Source: Bradyrhizobium sp. CCBAU 53340 (GTDB lineage: Bacteria > Pseudomonadota > Alphaproteobacteria > Rhizobiales > Xanthobacteraceae). Taken from it: a stretch of 64,000 nt of DNA. Below, piece by piece: positions 1 through 8,235 of the stretch (the first letter of the stretch is position 1; the number at the start of each line of letters is the position of its first letter). The stretch spans positions 806,001 through 870,000 of the forward strand of contig NZ_CP030055.1 in assembly GCF_015291645.1 (NCBI RefSeq), in the 5' to 3' direction. The translations under genes were made by a program, and so were the position numbers. The notes beneath the pieces are model-generated. The model was not told the DNA's origin and ran no database searches. It was given only the letters and a program-made list of their open reading frames with translations.

Positions 1-602
1 ATCTGGGCGAGCTCTACCGCGTGGAGGAGCATTACGCCGAAGCGGAGCCGCTGCTCAAGCGCTCGATCGCCATTCGGGAGAAAGCGCTCGGTCGGAGCGA
101 TCCTTCCATCGTGATGGCCCTGAGCAACCTTGCTGCCGTCTACAGCAATCAGGGACGCTACGACCAGTCGGAGCCGTTGTTCAAACGGGGACTCACCATT
201 CTTCAGAAGGCGAACGGCCCGGACGATCCCGAAGCCACGGTGTTGATGAGCAATCTCGCCGATGCCTACATGCATCGGCATCGCTACGCGGATGCCGAGC
301 GGCTGCTCAAGCGATCGATCGCGGTGACGGAGAAGGCCTACGGCCCCGACCATCCCGACATTGCCCAGGCGCAGAACAATCTGGCGACGCTCTATGCCCG
401 TCAGGGGCGCAATGCCGATGCCGAGCTTCTGTACAGGCAGTCGGTGGTCACCTACGAGAAGACGCTCGGTCCCGACCATCCGGATCTCGTCGACGTCCTC
501 GACAATCTCGCCGCGTTCTACAAGGACCAGGGTCGCTACGCCGATGCCCAGCAGCTGTTCAAACGGTCGGCGGCCATTCGCGCCAAAGCGCGGCCGATCT
601 GA
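1..602 (+). CDS. Tetratricopeptide repeat protein (5' truncated by window)
   Basis: The frame is open from the window edge (LGELYRVEEHY is readable before the first Met), so the true start lies upstream. At least four 42-residue TPR units of the kinesin-light-chain type are visible, each with a pattern like Y-x-x-A-E-x-L-x-K-R-x-x-x-I followed by GPDHPD and NNLA. Such repeats bind proteins or peptides; partner and location cannot be told without the N-terminus. The repeats resemble those at the N-terminus of the TPR-CHAT protein at 16858-19452, so the missing part could hold a signal peptide or an enzymatic domain. The next gene starts 6 bp after the stop, suggesting co-transcription. Confidence 0.85.
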   Translation, partial: LGELYRVEEHYAEAEPLLKRSIAIREKALGRSDPSIVMALSNLAAVYSNQGRYDQSEPLFKRGLTILQKANGPDDPEATVLMSNLADAYMHRHRYADAERLLKRSIAVTEKAYGPDHPDIAQAQNNLATLYARQGRNADAELLYRQSVVTYEKTLGPDHPDLVDVLDNLAAFYKDQGRYADAQQLFKRSAAIRAKARPI

Positions 603-608
603 GCCGCA

Positions 609-1088
609 ATGCGCATCTTCCTTGCTGCCATGATCCTCGTTGCCGTCACGGCGAATGCGTCGCCGAGCGCGGCCAGTGATTGGCAGTATGGTTGCCGAGG
701 CGTGCTGCCCAGCGGCGATGCGCCGGTCATCATCTTCAATCGCTCTTCGCTCATCATGCTGCCGAAGGCCTGGGTCGGCGGATCGCTGCTGGGTTCGGTC
801 AACGATCAGCTGCTGAGCTCGAGCTTCCGCGCCAGCGACAACAATTCGGGCCTGGTTCCGACCATGGTGTTCGCGCGCGACGATCATCCCGACGAAAAGC
901 TGACCCTGACCGAGACGTCGTCGAAAGTGATTTCGGATGTTCACCGACCGGCCGGCAGCCAGCCGCGCTCCGAGCAGATCACCACCTACCGCAAGGTCTA
1001 CCGGTGGGTCAGCGACGGCATCTATCGAGGTCCCTACGAGATCAAGATGGACTGCGTCAATTACGAGCTCTCGGCGCCGCACCGATAG
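609..1088 (+). CDS. Secreted hypothetical protein, 159 aa
   Basis: Not recognised as a named family. Residues 1-22 form a short, hydrophobic Sec-type signal peptide (MRIFLAAMILVAV, then A-rich), so the mature protein of about 135 residues is probably periplasmic. It has two cysteines (near residues 29 and 150) that could pair. The ATG follows the stop of the upstream TPR gene by 6 bp, so translation is probably coupled and the two may work together. A conserved hypothetical protein is the safest description. Confidence 0.7.
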   Translation: MRIFLAAMILVAVTANASPSAASDWQYGCRGVLPSGDAPVIIFNRSSLIMLPKAWVGGSLLGSVNDQLLSSSFRASDNNSGLVPTMVFARDDHPDEKLTLTETSSKVISDVHRPAGSQPRSEQITTYRKVYRWVSDGIYRGPYEIKMDCVNYELSAPHR

Positions 1089-1330
1089 CTTGCCAAGCCG
1101 CCTTGCCAAGTCGCATCTGATCTTGCGGTCATGCGTCCGCGGCCGCGCGGGCGGCCAACGAATTCACCGACAATTCTCAAAGTTTTTTGCGGATCGGCGG
1201 CCTAACCATGTCGGCACAGGCCGGTCTCGATCGTCCTTGGGGGGACATCGCCCGGATGCGCTGGACATTGGCCCCGCAGACATGAAGTGATGCCACCTCG
1301 AAGCGTTAAGATTGAACTGGAGCAAGACCC

Positions 1331-1747
1331 ATGAGGATTACCGTCGAAACCAGCGTCGCAGCCCCGATCGACCAGGTCTGGCGCGCCTATACGACCCCCG
1401 CGGACATCGTGAAGTGGAACGCCGCGTCGGACGACTGGCATACGACCAAGGCGACGGTCGACCTGCGGGAAGGCGGCCTGTTTTCGTCGCGCATGGAGGC
1501 CAAGGACGGCAGCATGGGCTTTGACTTCGCCGGGACCTACACGACCATCGTCGAGCACAAGCTGATCGAATATGCGTTCGGCCCTCGCAAGGCCGAGGTC
1601 GAGTTCGTGCCCGGATCGAAAGGCGTCACCGTCCGCGTCGTCTTTGATGGCGAAGAGACCCACTCGGTCGAGCAGCAGCGCGGCGGCTGGCAGGCGATCC
1701 TCGACAGCTTTGCGCGCTACGTCGAAGCGAAGCAGAAGGCGTCGTAA
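1331..1747 (+). CDS. SRPBCC / AHSA1-like domain protein
   Basis: A 138-residue protein that is a single START-like (SRPBCC) domain. It opens with the typical strand ITVETSVAAPIDQVWRAYT and the D-I-V-K-W-N-A segment, continues with the GG-L-F-S-S-R-M strand, and ends with the long C-terminal helix (GGWQAILDSFARYVEA). The fold binds hydrophobic ligands or, in Aha1 relatives, Hsp90; stand-alone bacterial members mostly have no known function. The ATG has a GGAG about 10 bp upstream. A strong hairpin follows before the convergent hydrolase gene. Confidence 0.85.
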   Translation: MRITVETSVAAPIDQVWRAYTTPADIVKWNAASDDWHTTKATVDLREGGLFSSRMEAKDGSMGFDFAGTYTTIVEHKLIEYAFGPRKAEVEFVPGSKGVTVRVVFDGEETHSVEQQRGGWQAILDSFARYVEAKQKAS

Positions 1748-1785
1748 AGGGCGTCGAGAGCAGGTCCCGCGGATGTCGTTCGCGC

Positions 1786-1817
1786 GCGGGCCGAGCGAGA
1801 CGGATCGCTCGGCCCGC
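1786..1817. terminator. Perfect 13-bp hairpin between convergent genes
   Basis: GCGGGCCGAGCGA (1786-1798), loop GACGGA, and the exact reverse complement (1805-1817). It lies between the SRPBCC stop (1747) and the hydrolase stop (1857), so it could end transcription from either side. No T-run follows, so a Rho-independent mechanism is not assured. A second perfect palindrome, GATCTGATCAGATC (1834-1847), lies just beyond it. Confidence 0.5.
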
Positions 1818-1856
1818 AACTTGCTCTTGATGAGATCTGATCAGATCAGATCGCTC

Positions 1857-2654
1857 TTATGCGGCTTTCACCAGCACATCAGTCAACCAATCCGGCTGGG
1901 AGATCATGACCGAGTGGCCGGACGTCGTGTTTTCGAGGACGGTCCAGGAACTGTCCGACCTGCATTCCGCGGCCGCCTTGTCCAGGGCGGCCAACTGGAA
2001 TTTTGGCAACCGGATGTAGGTCTTCTTCGCGACCTTTTCGCGAGCGCCCGATAGCTTCACCGGCTGGAGCCATGTGCCGATCGGTTGCGGTGTCACCTTT
2101 GACAGCACCCAGGCAACGTCTTGCGGATCGCTAAAGGCCGTCGGCGGGAGTGCTTTGGGCGCCGGACGGCTGATCGCGCCGTCCTCGATCGGGAAGGGAA
2201 CGAGGTCTCGGAACGCCTGGCCGTCGGCGGGTTTGACTGCATCAACCCAGACGATCGCAGACACGCGGCTTCCGATCCGCTCGAGAGCGCCCGATGCGGG
2301 ACATCCGGCATAGGAATGGGCGACGAGGCAAATGTCTTTCAGGTCTTCCCATTCGACGAGATTGGCGATGTCCGTGATGTGCGTGTCGAGATTGATCTCT
2401 TTGCTGAGAAGGTGCGAACGCTCCGCCAGTCCCGAGAGCGTAAACGCATAGACTTTATGGCCCTGCTTTTCGAGCCTCTCGGTGACGCGGTGCCAGCACC
2501 ATGCGCCGTAGAAGGCGCCGCCGATAAGAACGAAGGTCTTCCGTGCGGACTGGGCACGGGCATCGTCGATGCCGAATGAAGTTGCCGAGGCCGCGCCCAC
2601 TCCGGCCGCGAGACCGCCGATCATTCTGCGGCGCGTGACACCTGATAAAGTCAT
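1857..2654 (-). CDS. Tat-exported alpha/beta hydrolase, methyl-esterase-like
   Basis: A 265-residue alpha/beta hydrolase. A twin-arginine signal (VTRRRMIGG, then an alanine-rich stretch ending ARAQ) predicts folded export to the periplasm. The oxyanion segment FYGAWCWHRV, the nucleophile elbow VAHSYAG (Ser near residue 114) and a C-terminal GHSVM histidine match the plant salicylate/jasmonate methyl-esterase and hydroxynitrile-lyase group. The substrate cannot be predicted. A longer frame begins at a TTG at 2672, but the AGGAGG at 2661-2666 lies inside it, 6 bp before the ATG at 2654, so the ATG is taken as the start. Confidence 0.85.
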   Translation of the reverse strand: MTLSGVTRRRMIGGLAAGVGAASATSFGIDDARAQSARKTFVLIGGAFYGAWCWHRVTERLEKQGHKVYAFTLSGLAERSHLLSKEINLDTHITDIANLVEWEDLKDICLVAHSYAGCPASGALERIGSRVSAIVWVDAVKPADGQAFRDLVPFPIEDGAISRPAPKALPPTAFSDPQDVAWVLSKVTPQPIGTWLQPVKLSGAREKVAKKTYIRLPKFQLAALDKAAAECRSDSSWTVLENTTSGHSVMISQPDWLTDVLVKAA

Positions 2655-2660
2655 GAAATC

Positions 2661-2666
2661 CCTCCT
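2661..2666 (-). promoter_or_regulatory. Ribosome binding site that fixes the hydrolase start
   Basis: A perfect AGGAGG on the minus strand lies 6 bp before the ATG at 2654. It decides against the longer TTG-initiated reading frame that would include this motif as codons. Confidence 0.7.
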
Positions 2667-2943
2667 GCGCAAAAAATGGGTTCAAATAAGAGTGCGATAG
2701 TTTAATCGCCAAAATCGAATTGGTGGAAGACAGGTTCGGCAGGCTTCGAGGGAGATTTTGGTCCGGCTCCCGACCCGGCGGTGATTGCCAGCGCGTGCTC
2801 ATGCGCCGAGCCTTTCATTGCGGCTGACGTCTCCGCAAAGAAACGGCTAACCACGTTTTGAGGGCCGCATGGGCGAGGGCATGGGAAGTTAAATCAACCA
2901 GTGATAGCGTGTGTTTCCCGGGATCAACCAAGGGGAACCTGTC

Positions 2944-3258
2944 GTGCCTGGAATGACCAAGCCTCGCTCTTGGTTTCTGTCTGTCGCAGTGTGGATCGGG
3001 CTTGTCGGAGCTTTCGTCGCTTTGTTTGCGTTCACGTCAGGCAGCGGATTGCCATACTGGTTGGTGAGCCTTGTTGTCTCCTGGTTACCGTTCATTGTGC
3101 TCGTGGGTTTCTGGCTGTGGTTCTCGCGCAAGTACGGACGCACCGCATCCGGAGCGAGTTGGGTCGATCTCTACGAGCAGCAGGTCGCCGAATCCCAACG
3201 TACGAATGCATTGTTGGAGAGGATCGCAGCGGCTCTTGAGAAGCCCTCTGCAGGTTAG
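2944..3258 (+). CDS. Small inner-membrane protein with conserved C-terminal tail
   Basis: About 104 residues from a GTG with AGGGGA 7 bp upstream (2931-2936); a GTG at 2911 would add 11 residues. Two transmembrane helices (roughly residues 7-28 and 32-55) form a hairpin followed by basic residues (SRKYGR), which puts the C-terminus in the cytoplasm. The tail contains EQQVA, R-x-NA and AAALEK and is clearly related to the tail of the TPR protein encoded next. No named family was recognised. The downstream gene starts 31 bp later on the same strand, so the two may be co-transcribed. Confidence 0.75.
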   Translation: MPGMTKPRSWFLSVAVWIGLVGAFVALFAFTSGSGLPYWLVSLVVSWLPFIVLVGFWLWFSRKYGRTASGASWVDLYEQQVAESQRTNALLERIAAALEKPSAG

Positions 3259-3289
3259 CTCAGCCATGGGTGCATCGCTGGGAGGAAGG

Positions 3290-4384
3290 ATGCGCTCAAG
3301 AATTTTCGCGCGCATCTGGCTGGTTGTCCTGGCACTTGCGGCGGCCGATGCCGTCAGCCGGCCGGCGGCAGCCGACGACCAACAGGATTGCTTGCACGGG
3401 TCGAAGGAAGCCGCTCGATCGACCATCGCCGCCTGTACCCGCGCGATCGAAAGCGGCGACTACGATGACCAAAGCCTGTCCAATTTGTATCATGCGCGCG
3501 GCTACTCCTGGTCTTTGACAGACCTCGCCAATCGCGATGACCGCGCTTTGAACGATTACAGCGAGGCGATCCGGCGCGAACCCAAAGCTGTCAGCTCATT
3601 GCTGAACCGCTCGCATATCTACAACCAGCGGCATGACTACGCCCGGGCGATCGCGGACGTGAACCGGGCGTTCGAAGGCGACCTGTCGGACTATGGAAAG
3701 CGGGTCGGATACAGTGAGCGCGGCTATGCCTATCAGGCCAAGGGCGACAACGACCGTGCCATCGCAGACTATACTGACAGCCTCGGGCTGAATGCGGACA
3801 ACTACGTCGCCCTCACTTACCGAGGCAACGCCTACTTCGCCAAAGGCGATCTTGATCGCGCCATCGCCGACTACGACCATGTGATCGCGCTCTATCCGAA
3901 CTATGCGGTCGGTTACTACAACCGCTGCCTCGCCTACAGGGAAAAGGGAGACCTTGATCGCGTCATCGCCGACTGCAGCCAGGCGATCGCGCTCTATCCG
4001 CAATACAGGGACGCCTACTACTCTCGCAGCTACGCCTATCAGGCCAAGGGCGACCTCGACCGCGCCATCGCCGATTACGATCAGATGATCGCGCTCGATC
4101 CGAACGATAGCGACGCCCATAGCGGTCGTGCCTCCGCGTACCTGTCCAGGGGCGATCTTCGCCGCGCCGCCGCGGACGTCGGTCCGGAGCCGGTGCTATC
4201 TTTTCTCGTCGCCATTGGCTTTGGCGTGGCAGCCTGGTTGTGTTTCCGAGGCACGCGTGCGGGCGGGCGGCGGTCCGGGCGGACGATGATCGAGATGTGC
4301 GAGCAGCAGATCGCCGATATCAAGCGCCGGAACGCCGTCCTGGAGAAGGTCGCCGCGGCGTTGGAGAAGCGTTCGTCGGCTTAG
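3290..4384 (+). CDS. Periplasmic TPR protein with C-terminal membrane anchor
   Basis: A 364-residue protein: signal peptide (MRSRIFARIWLVVLALAAAD), then about seven tetratricopeptide repeats of the form A-x-G-D-x-D-R-A-I-A-D-Y-x-x-x-I-A-L-x-P, then one transmembrane helix (VLSFLVAIGFGVAAWLCF) and a basic cytoplasmic tail. The TPR array should therefore face the periplasm. The tail (EQQIA, R-x-NA, AAALEK) repeats the tail of the preceding small membrane protein. GGAGG at 3281-3285 supports the ATG at 3290; in-frame starts at 3266 and 3071 lack such a site, and 3071 would overlap the preceding gene. Its stop overlaps the convergent gene's stop by 4 bp. Confidence 0.8.
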   Translation: MRSRIFARIWLVVLALAAADAVSRPAAADDQQDCLHGSKEAARSTIAACTRAIESGDYDDQSLSNLYHARGYSWSLTDLANRDDRALNDYSEAIRREPKAVSSLLNRSHIYNQRHDYARAIADVNRAFEGDLSDYGKRVGYSERGYAYQAKGDNDRAIADYTDSLGLNADNYVALTYRGNAYFAKGDLDRAIADYDHVIALYPNYAVGYYNRCLAYREKGDLDRVIADCSQAIALYPQYRDAYYSRSYAYQAKGDLDRAIADYDQMIALDPNDSDAHSGRASAYLSRGDLRRAAADVGPEPVLSFLVAIGFGVAAWLCFRGTRAGGRRSGRTMIEMCEQQIADIKRRNAVLEKVAAALEKRSSA

Positions 4385-4626
4385 CATCCACGGCAGATAC
4401 CGCTGATCTTGCGATCGATCATGGCATCTTCCTGATCGAGGAAATCCTGCGGTCCCATGGTTGTTGGTGGCACGTCGGCCGCGTGCGGCTGGCGGTGACC
4501 GACCGGGGCCGTCCAGGGCTTTGTGGTCGTTTCCTTGCCGGCCGCCGATGGATGGAAGGATTGCGCCGACGCGGCGCCGATTGTCGCTACGAGTGCGAAC
4601 ACGACCAGGAGCTTCGAGGTGATCAT
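4381..4626 (-). CDS. Small secreted protein, 81 aa
   Basis: No family recognised. An N-terminal signal peptide (MITSKLLVVFALVATIGAAS, cleavage probably after ASA) precedes about 58 residues of polar, proline- and histidine-containing sequence with two cysteines in the last five residues (CRGC). The ATG at 4626 has GGAGA about 7 bp upstream; a longer start at 4671 would bury the signal peptide. The 3' end overlaps the TPR gene stop tail-to-tail by 4 bp. Confidence 0.65.
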   Translation of the reverse strand: MITSKLLVVFALVATIGAASAQSFHPSAAGKETTTKPWTAPVGHRQPHAADVPPTTMGPQDFLDQEDAMIDRKISGICRGC

Positions 4627-4753
4627 CGCGGTCTCCAAATGGCATCCGCGCGAGATGCGCGGCTCTGACATTCAGATTTGCGCCGGAGAGCTGTTATTCC
4701 GCGCCTGGCGGAGGCGTGATGCCGCCGTGATCCTGCCTTGCGGAGCGGCCTGG

Positions 4754-4963
4754 TCAGACCGGTACCTTGCGCCCGATCAGGCCGAATACGATCATGACGA
4801 GGCTGATGCCGCCGACGGCGCCGGAGACCTCTCCGACCGTGCGCATCAGGGCGACGGGGTCATTGGACCACAGCGTCATGTCGCGCATCGACAGGAAGAA
4901 CAGCACGGCCAGCACCAGCAGCACCGTGCCCACCGCAATCAATCGCCAGTTCCGTTGTCGCAT
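4754..4963 (-). CDS. Small two-helix membrane protein, 69 aa
   Basis: Two hydrophobic helices (about residues 8-25 and 46-64) joined by a polar loop containing SMRDMTLWSNDP, with basic ends (MRQRNWR and RKVPV). The charge pattern suggests both termini are cytoplasmic. The topology resembles small DUF3185-type proteins, but no family assignment is made. It is flanked by non-coding DNA and a repeat element and has no obvious operon partner. Confidence 0.6.
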   Translation of the reverse strand: MRQRNWRLIAVGTVLLVLAVLFFLSMRDMTLWSNDPVALMRTVGEVSGAVGGISLVMIVFGLIGRKVPV

Positions 4964-5067
4964 GACAGATGCTCCCCCGTATCGCCCGTGGACAGGCGTG
5001 TCGTTTCTCTGCAGGGGGATAGTGTCGCCGAGGCCGGATCGGGTTCAATCGGAGCGAGCCCTATCCC

Positions 5068-5200
5068 CGTCGTCCTGAGGTGCTCGCCTCTTCGGCGAGC
5101 CTCGAAGGACGATGGCCCTGCTGCCTGATCATGGCCGTTCATCCTTCGAGGCTCCGCCCACGATGCTTCGCATCGTGGGCCTCGCACCTCAGGATGACGG
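5068..5200. repeat. Composite palindromic repeat, TCGAAGGATG family
   Basis: The two ends match as inverted copies (CGTCCTGAGGTGC at the left, GCACCTCAGGATGACG at the right). Inside are further palindromes: CTCGCC-TCTTC-GGCGAG, an inverted CTCGAAGGA/TCCTTCGAG pair, and CCCACGATG-CTTCG-CATCGTGGG. It fills most of the gap between the small membrane gene and the racemase gene. Elements of this pattern are common between genes in Bradyrhizobium (recalled, not searched). Confidence 0.8.
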
Positions 5201-5349
5201 ATCGACGATGAACGACGCGAGGGCAAGGGCTGCCTTGCGTGGGGCGATCTCAAGCTCCGGCATTTTGACTCTTTCTTCCAGGCCGTGATTGGCGGATGTC
5301 GGCATCTTCGTTTACGATTCGGGCGGTCCAGATTTCGAAAGGCGAGAGA

Positions 5350-6039
5350 ATGCAAACCATCGGCCTGCTCGGCGGCATGAGCTGGGAGAGCACCGCGCTG
5401 TATTACAAGCTCATCAACGAGCGCGTCCGCGATCGGCTGGGCAAGCTGCATTCGGCCCCGCTGTTGATGTATTCCTACGATTTCCAGGACATCAAGGAGA
5501 TGCAATATGCCGGCCGCTGGGCGGAGGCGGCGGCGAGCCTTGCGAAAACGGCCGAGCTGCTCGAAAGCGCAGGGGCCCGCGCCATCGTGCTGTGCACGAA
5601 CACGATGCACAAGCTGGCGCCCGAGATCACAGCGAAGCTGACCGTTCCCTTCATTCACATCGGCGACGCGACGGCAGAGCGCATCCGGGCCAGGGGATAT
5701 CGGCGGGTCGGGCTGCTCGGCACCATCTTCACGATGGAAGAAGACTTCTACATCGACCGGCTGCGCGCCCATGATCTCGATGTCCTCATTCCGTCCGCCA
5801 GCGAGCGGGCCGATGTCAATCGCATCATCTATGACGAGCTGTGCCGCGGCGTCGTCGCCGATGCGTCGCGCCGTCGCTACCAGGAGGTGATGGCCGCGCT
5901 GGTCGCCCGAGGCGCGGAGTGCATCATCCTCGGCTGCACCGAAATCACGATGCTGGTCGGGGCTGCCGATACCTCGGTCGAGACGTTCGACACCACGGCC
6001 ATTCACGCCGAGACGGCGGCCGATTTTGCCATCGGGTGA
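5350..6039 (+). CDS. Aspartate/glutamate racemase family protein
   Basis: A 229-residue member of the cofactor-independent Asp/Glu racemase family. The N-terminus IGLLGGMSWEST is the family signature, and the two catalytic cysteines are present in CTNTMH (about C82) and GCTEI (about C196). Enzymes of this group invert the alpha carbon of aspartate, glutamate or related acids by a two-cysteine acid/base mechanism; the substrate here is not certain. The start at 5350 is preceded by AAAGGCGAGAGA. It appears monocistronic, between a repeat element and a LuxR-type gene. Confidence 0.9.
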   Translation: MQTIGLLGGMSWESTALYYKLINERVRDRLGKLHSAPLLMYSYDFQDIKEMQYAGRWAEAAASLAKTAELLESAGARAIVLCTNTMHKLAPEITAKLTVPFIHIGDATAERIRARGYRRVGLLGTIFTMEEDFYIDRLRAHDLDVLIPSASERADVNRIIYDELCRGVVADASRRRYQEVMAALVARGAECIILGCTEITMLVGAADTSVETFDTTAIHAETAADFAIG

Positions 6040-6308
6040 GTTCGGCTGTCGCTGGACCATCGCCATCCGAAGCCGGGTTCCGCGGCTCCGCGGCGCTCCG
6101 GATGACCTATGAACCGTCGGGTCATTGAAGCGGCGTCATGATGGCAGCGAGACTATCCGGGTTTGCCCGGGGGACAGCGTGATTGAGTTCCGTGGAAGCG
6201 GCTTGCTATCATGCCTCTCACATTCGAGCGGACCACAGCGGCTCAAGCGGAAATGGGCACCGCCCGCCAGAAGGTTCGGTCGATTTTGTTGGGTCTATCG
6301 CGGGGACA

Positions 6309-7421
6309 ATGACGGACATCGCTTTCGAGCACATCATCGATCGCATCCACGAGGCTGCGACCGTTCCGGAGCTCTGGCCGGAGGTTCTGGAAGCCATCGC
6401 GCATGCCGTAGGCGCATATGGCATGGTCATGATCACCTCGGACACCGACCCGTGGGCTGGCGTCTGGAATGGTGTTGTGACGTCGCCGTCGATCAGTGAG
6501 GCGTTCTCGGCGTTCATGCGTGAGGGTATCTCCAGCCGTACCGAGACCACACCCAGGCTTCTGGCGCTCGATCACCCCGGCTTCGTCAGCGAACAGGATG
6601 TCTTTTCGCTGGAAGAATGGGAGCGTGATCCATATCGGGTGGAGTGGAACAAGAAATGGGGCTTCGAGCACGCCTGCGCGACTGCGGTCCATAGCCCCTC
6701 CGGTGAGCTCATTGTCTTTCACATGGAAAGACTGGCAGGCCGGCCTGCCTTTTCACGGCAGGATCTTGATTTCCTCGACCGCTTTCGTCCCCATCTCGCA
6801 CGGGCGGCGCTGCTGTCGACCCGTTGGCGCCTCGCCCGGATGCGGGCGGCGACCGAGGCGTTGGCGCTGGTCGGCCTGCCGGCCCTCGCCATCGCGGGGT
6901 CCGGACGGGTCGTGGCGGCGAACGCCCTGATCGAAGGCATGACGGATGTCCTGCGGTGGTTGCCGAAGGACCGGCTTGCCATCAGGGACGGCGCAGCCGA
7001 CGCGCTGCTGCGCACCGGCCTGGCTCAGCTCGGATCGCCTGAAGCGCCCGTGTGTTCCTTCGCGGCGCGCCGGGCAAGCGACCAGGATCGGGTGGTATTT
7101 CATCTCGTTTCGATGCCGGGCGAAGCGCGCGATCTGTTCAATGGGGCGGTCGGCCTCCTGATTGTGACGCCCGTGACCGCCTCCCAGGCGCCAAGCCTTG
7201 CGCTCATTCGTGGCCTGTTCGATCTCACCCCAAGCGAGGCCCGCGTTGCGCGTGGCATCGCGCAGGGACAGACGATCGGCGACATCGCGGCGCATCACGG
7301 GCTGAGCCGCGAAACGATCCGCACGCAGATCAAGGCCGTCCTCGCCAAGACGGGAACGCGAAACCAGAAGAGCGCAGCTGCGCTCTTCGGTGCGATCCCC
7401 AGGTTACCCCTCAACGATTGA
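6309..7421 (+). CDS. LuxR-type helix-turn-helix transcriptional regulator
   Basis: About 370 residues from the ATG at 6309, which has GGGGA just upstream; an upstream TTG at 6183 would add 42 poorly supported residues. The C-terminal 60 residues are a LuxR/GerE DNA-binding domain (LTPSEARVARGIAQG, then the recognition-helix part LSRETIRTQIKAVLAKTG). The N-terminal two thirds have no receiver-domain Asp pocket or AHL-binding signature and may hold a PAS/GAF-like sensor (the segment around LALVGLPALAIAGSGRVVAAN is PAS-like). Target genes are unknown. Confidence 0.85.
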   Translation: MTDIAFEHIIDRIHEAATVPELWPEVLEAIAHAVGAYGMVMITSDTDPWAGVWNGVVTSPSISEAFSAFMREGISSRTETTPRLLALDHPGFVSEQDVFSLEEWERDPYRVEWNKKWGFEHACATAVHSPSGELIVFHMERLAGRPAFSRQDLDFLDRFRPHLARAALLSTRWRLARMRAATEALALVGLPALAIAGSGRVVAANALIEGMTDVLRWLPKDRLAIRDGAADALLRTGLAQLGSPEAPVCSFAARRASDQDRVVFHLVSMPGEARDLFNGAVGLLIVTPVTASQAPSLALIRGLFDLTPSEARVARGIAQGQTIGDIAAHHGLSRETIRTQIKAVLAKTGTRNQKSAAALFGAIPRLPLND

Positions 7422-8205
7422 CGCCGGCAAGAATCCGGCCGGATCGGATTAACCTTGGCTATGCGTCGGCGCCTCTTCACCCAAAGGGGTGAAGACACGG
7501 GCATGCCGTCCGGGGTCAACTCCGTCGATAAGTCTGACGAGAAGCCGCAGGGATGGTGGGACCGGAGTTTCCGATTTTCGAAATGACGTTGGCGCAGCGC
7601 AGGCGACGAGCATGGGCTTGGAGCGTCTGCACCAGCCAGGGCGTGGTGGTGATGCAGGGCCGGGAACGAAGCCGACCTGCCGCAAAGTACCACGCCGAAA
7701 GAGCGCTCTTCCTGCTGCTGCTGACCGCCCCCTACCGGTCGCGACTTCCGGCGTAGCGAGGCCCTCATCGAGGCCGCGCCGGAGCCTGAATCGAGATCAG
7801 AGATTGCCAGCCGCCCGGTCGTCGGGAAATGTGTCCTGGTCGGCGCCGGCCGGCCGCAGACATCCTTCGTCGTGTGGCGCGAGATCATTTCCACCGTGCC
7901 ATGGGAATTCCGAAGCCGCCGCTGCAGGCGCCCGTTGAACTCAGGCAAGAGCGGGAGCACCGCATCCTCGTAGGCTCTGAAGTCCGCAACGCCCTCTGCC
8001 GGAATTCGGGCGATGAGCGCAAAAGTGACGGGGATGGTTTAATGGGACATCGTCGGCTGCAGGCTGCATCACCGCTATGATGCCATCATACCCCTGTTTT
8101 GCCCGACGGATCAAGCGATTTTCGTAAAAATCGAAAAAGCGTAGCGCCGCCAATACGCCGGCTACTGTGCATGGGGTTGTTTTCGAGATTTGCGTCGTCC
8201 GGCTC
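7422..8205. other. About 800 bp without an intact gene
   Basis: Open frames here are short, on both strands, and show no family signature or good ribosome-binding site. The only recognisable content is the decayed gene remnant at 7885-8060. The stretch between the LuxR gene and the lepA 3' end therefore looks like eroded coding DNA. Confidence 0.5.
7885..8060 (-). pseudogene. Remnant of a small stress-barrel (DUF1330-like) protein gene
   Basis: On the minus strand, ATG TCC CAT is followed at once by a stop (TAA). The same frame then reads about 50 protein-like residues: VTFALIARIPAEG, DFRAYEDAVLPLLPEF and NGRLQRRLR, then similarity ends after HGTVEM. The pattern (beta strand, Y-E-x-x-V-L-P-L-L, G-G/N-R-L) resembles small dimeric alpha-beta barrel proteins such as DUF1330. 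The early stop and lost C-terminal half indicate a pseudogene. The family call is inference. Confidence 0.45.
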
Positions 8206-8235
8206 CGAAAATCCCGGGCCGGACCCCGACCGGCC
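8206..8235 (-). terminator. Possible lepA terminator hairpin
   Basis: Directly after the lepA stop codon, the minus strand reads GGCCGG (8235-8230), a 7-base loop, and CCGGCC (8222-8217), then CGGGATTTTC. The stem touches the stop codon, and the T-run is only four bases, so this is a weak Rho-independent candidate. Confidence 0.4.

Noticed and set aside
3071-3289. Upstream extension of the TPR gene by 73 codons
   Set aside because: It overlaps the preceding membrane-protein gene, would bury the signal peptide, and lacks a ribosome-binding site; GGAGG before 3290 supports the shorter start.
7295-7960. Minus-strand frame of about 220 codons in the gene-poor region
   Set aside because: Only its first 25 or so residues look protein-like, and these belong to the remnant that has a stop upstream; the rest is low-complexity and partly antisense to the LuxR gene.
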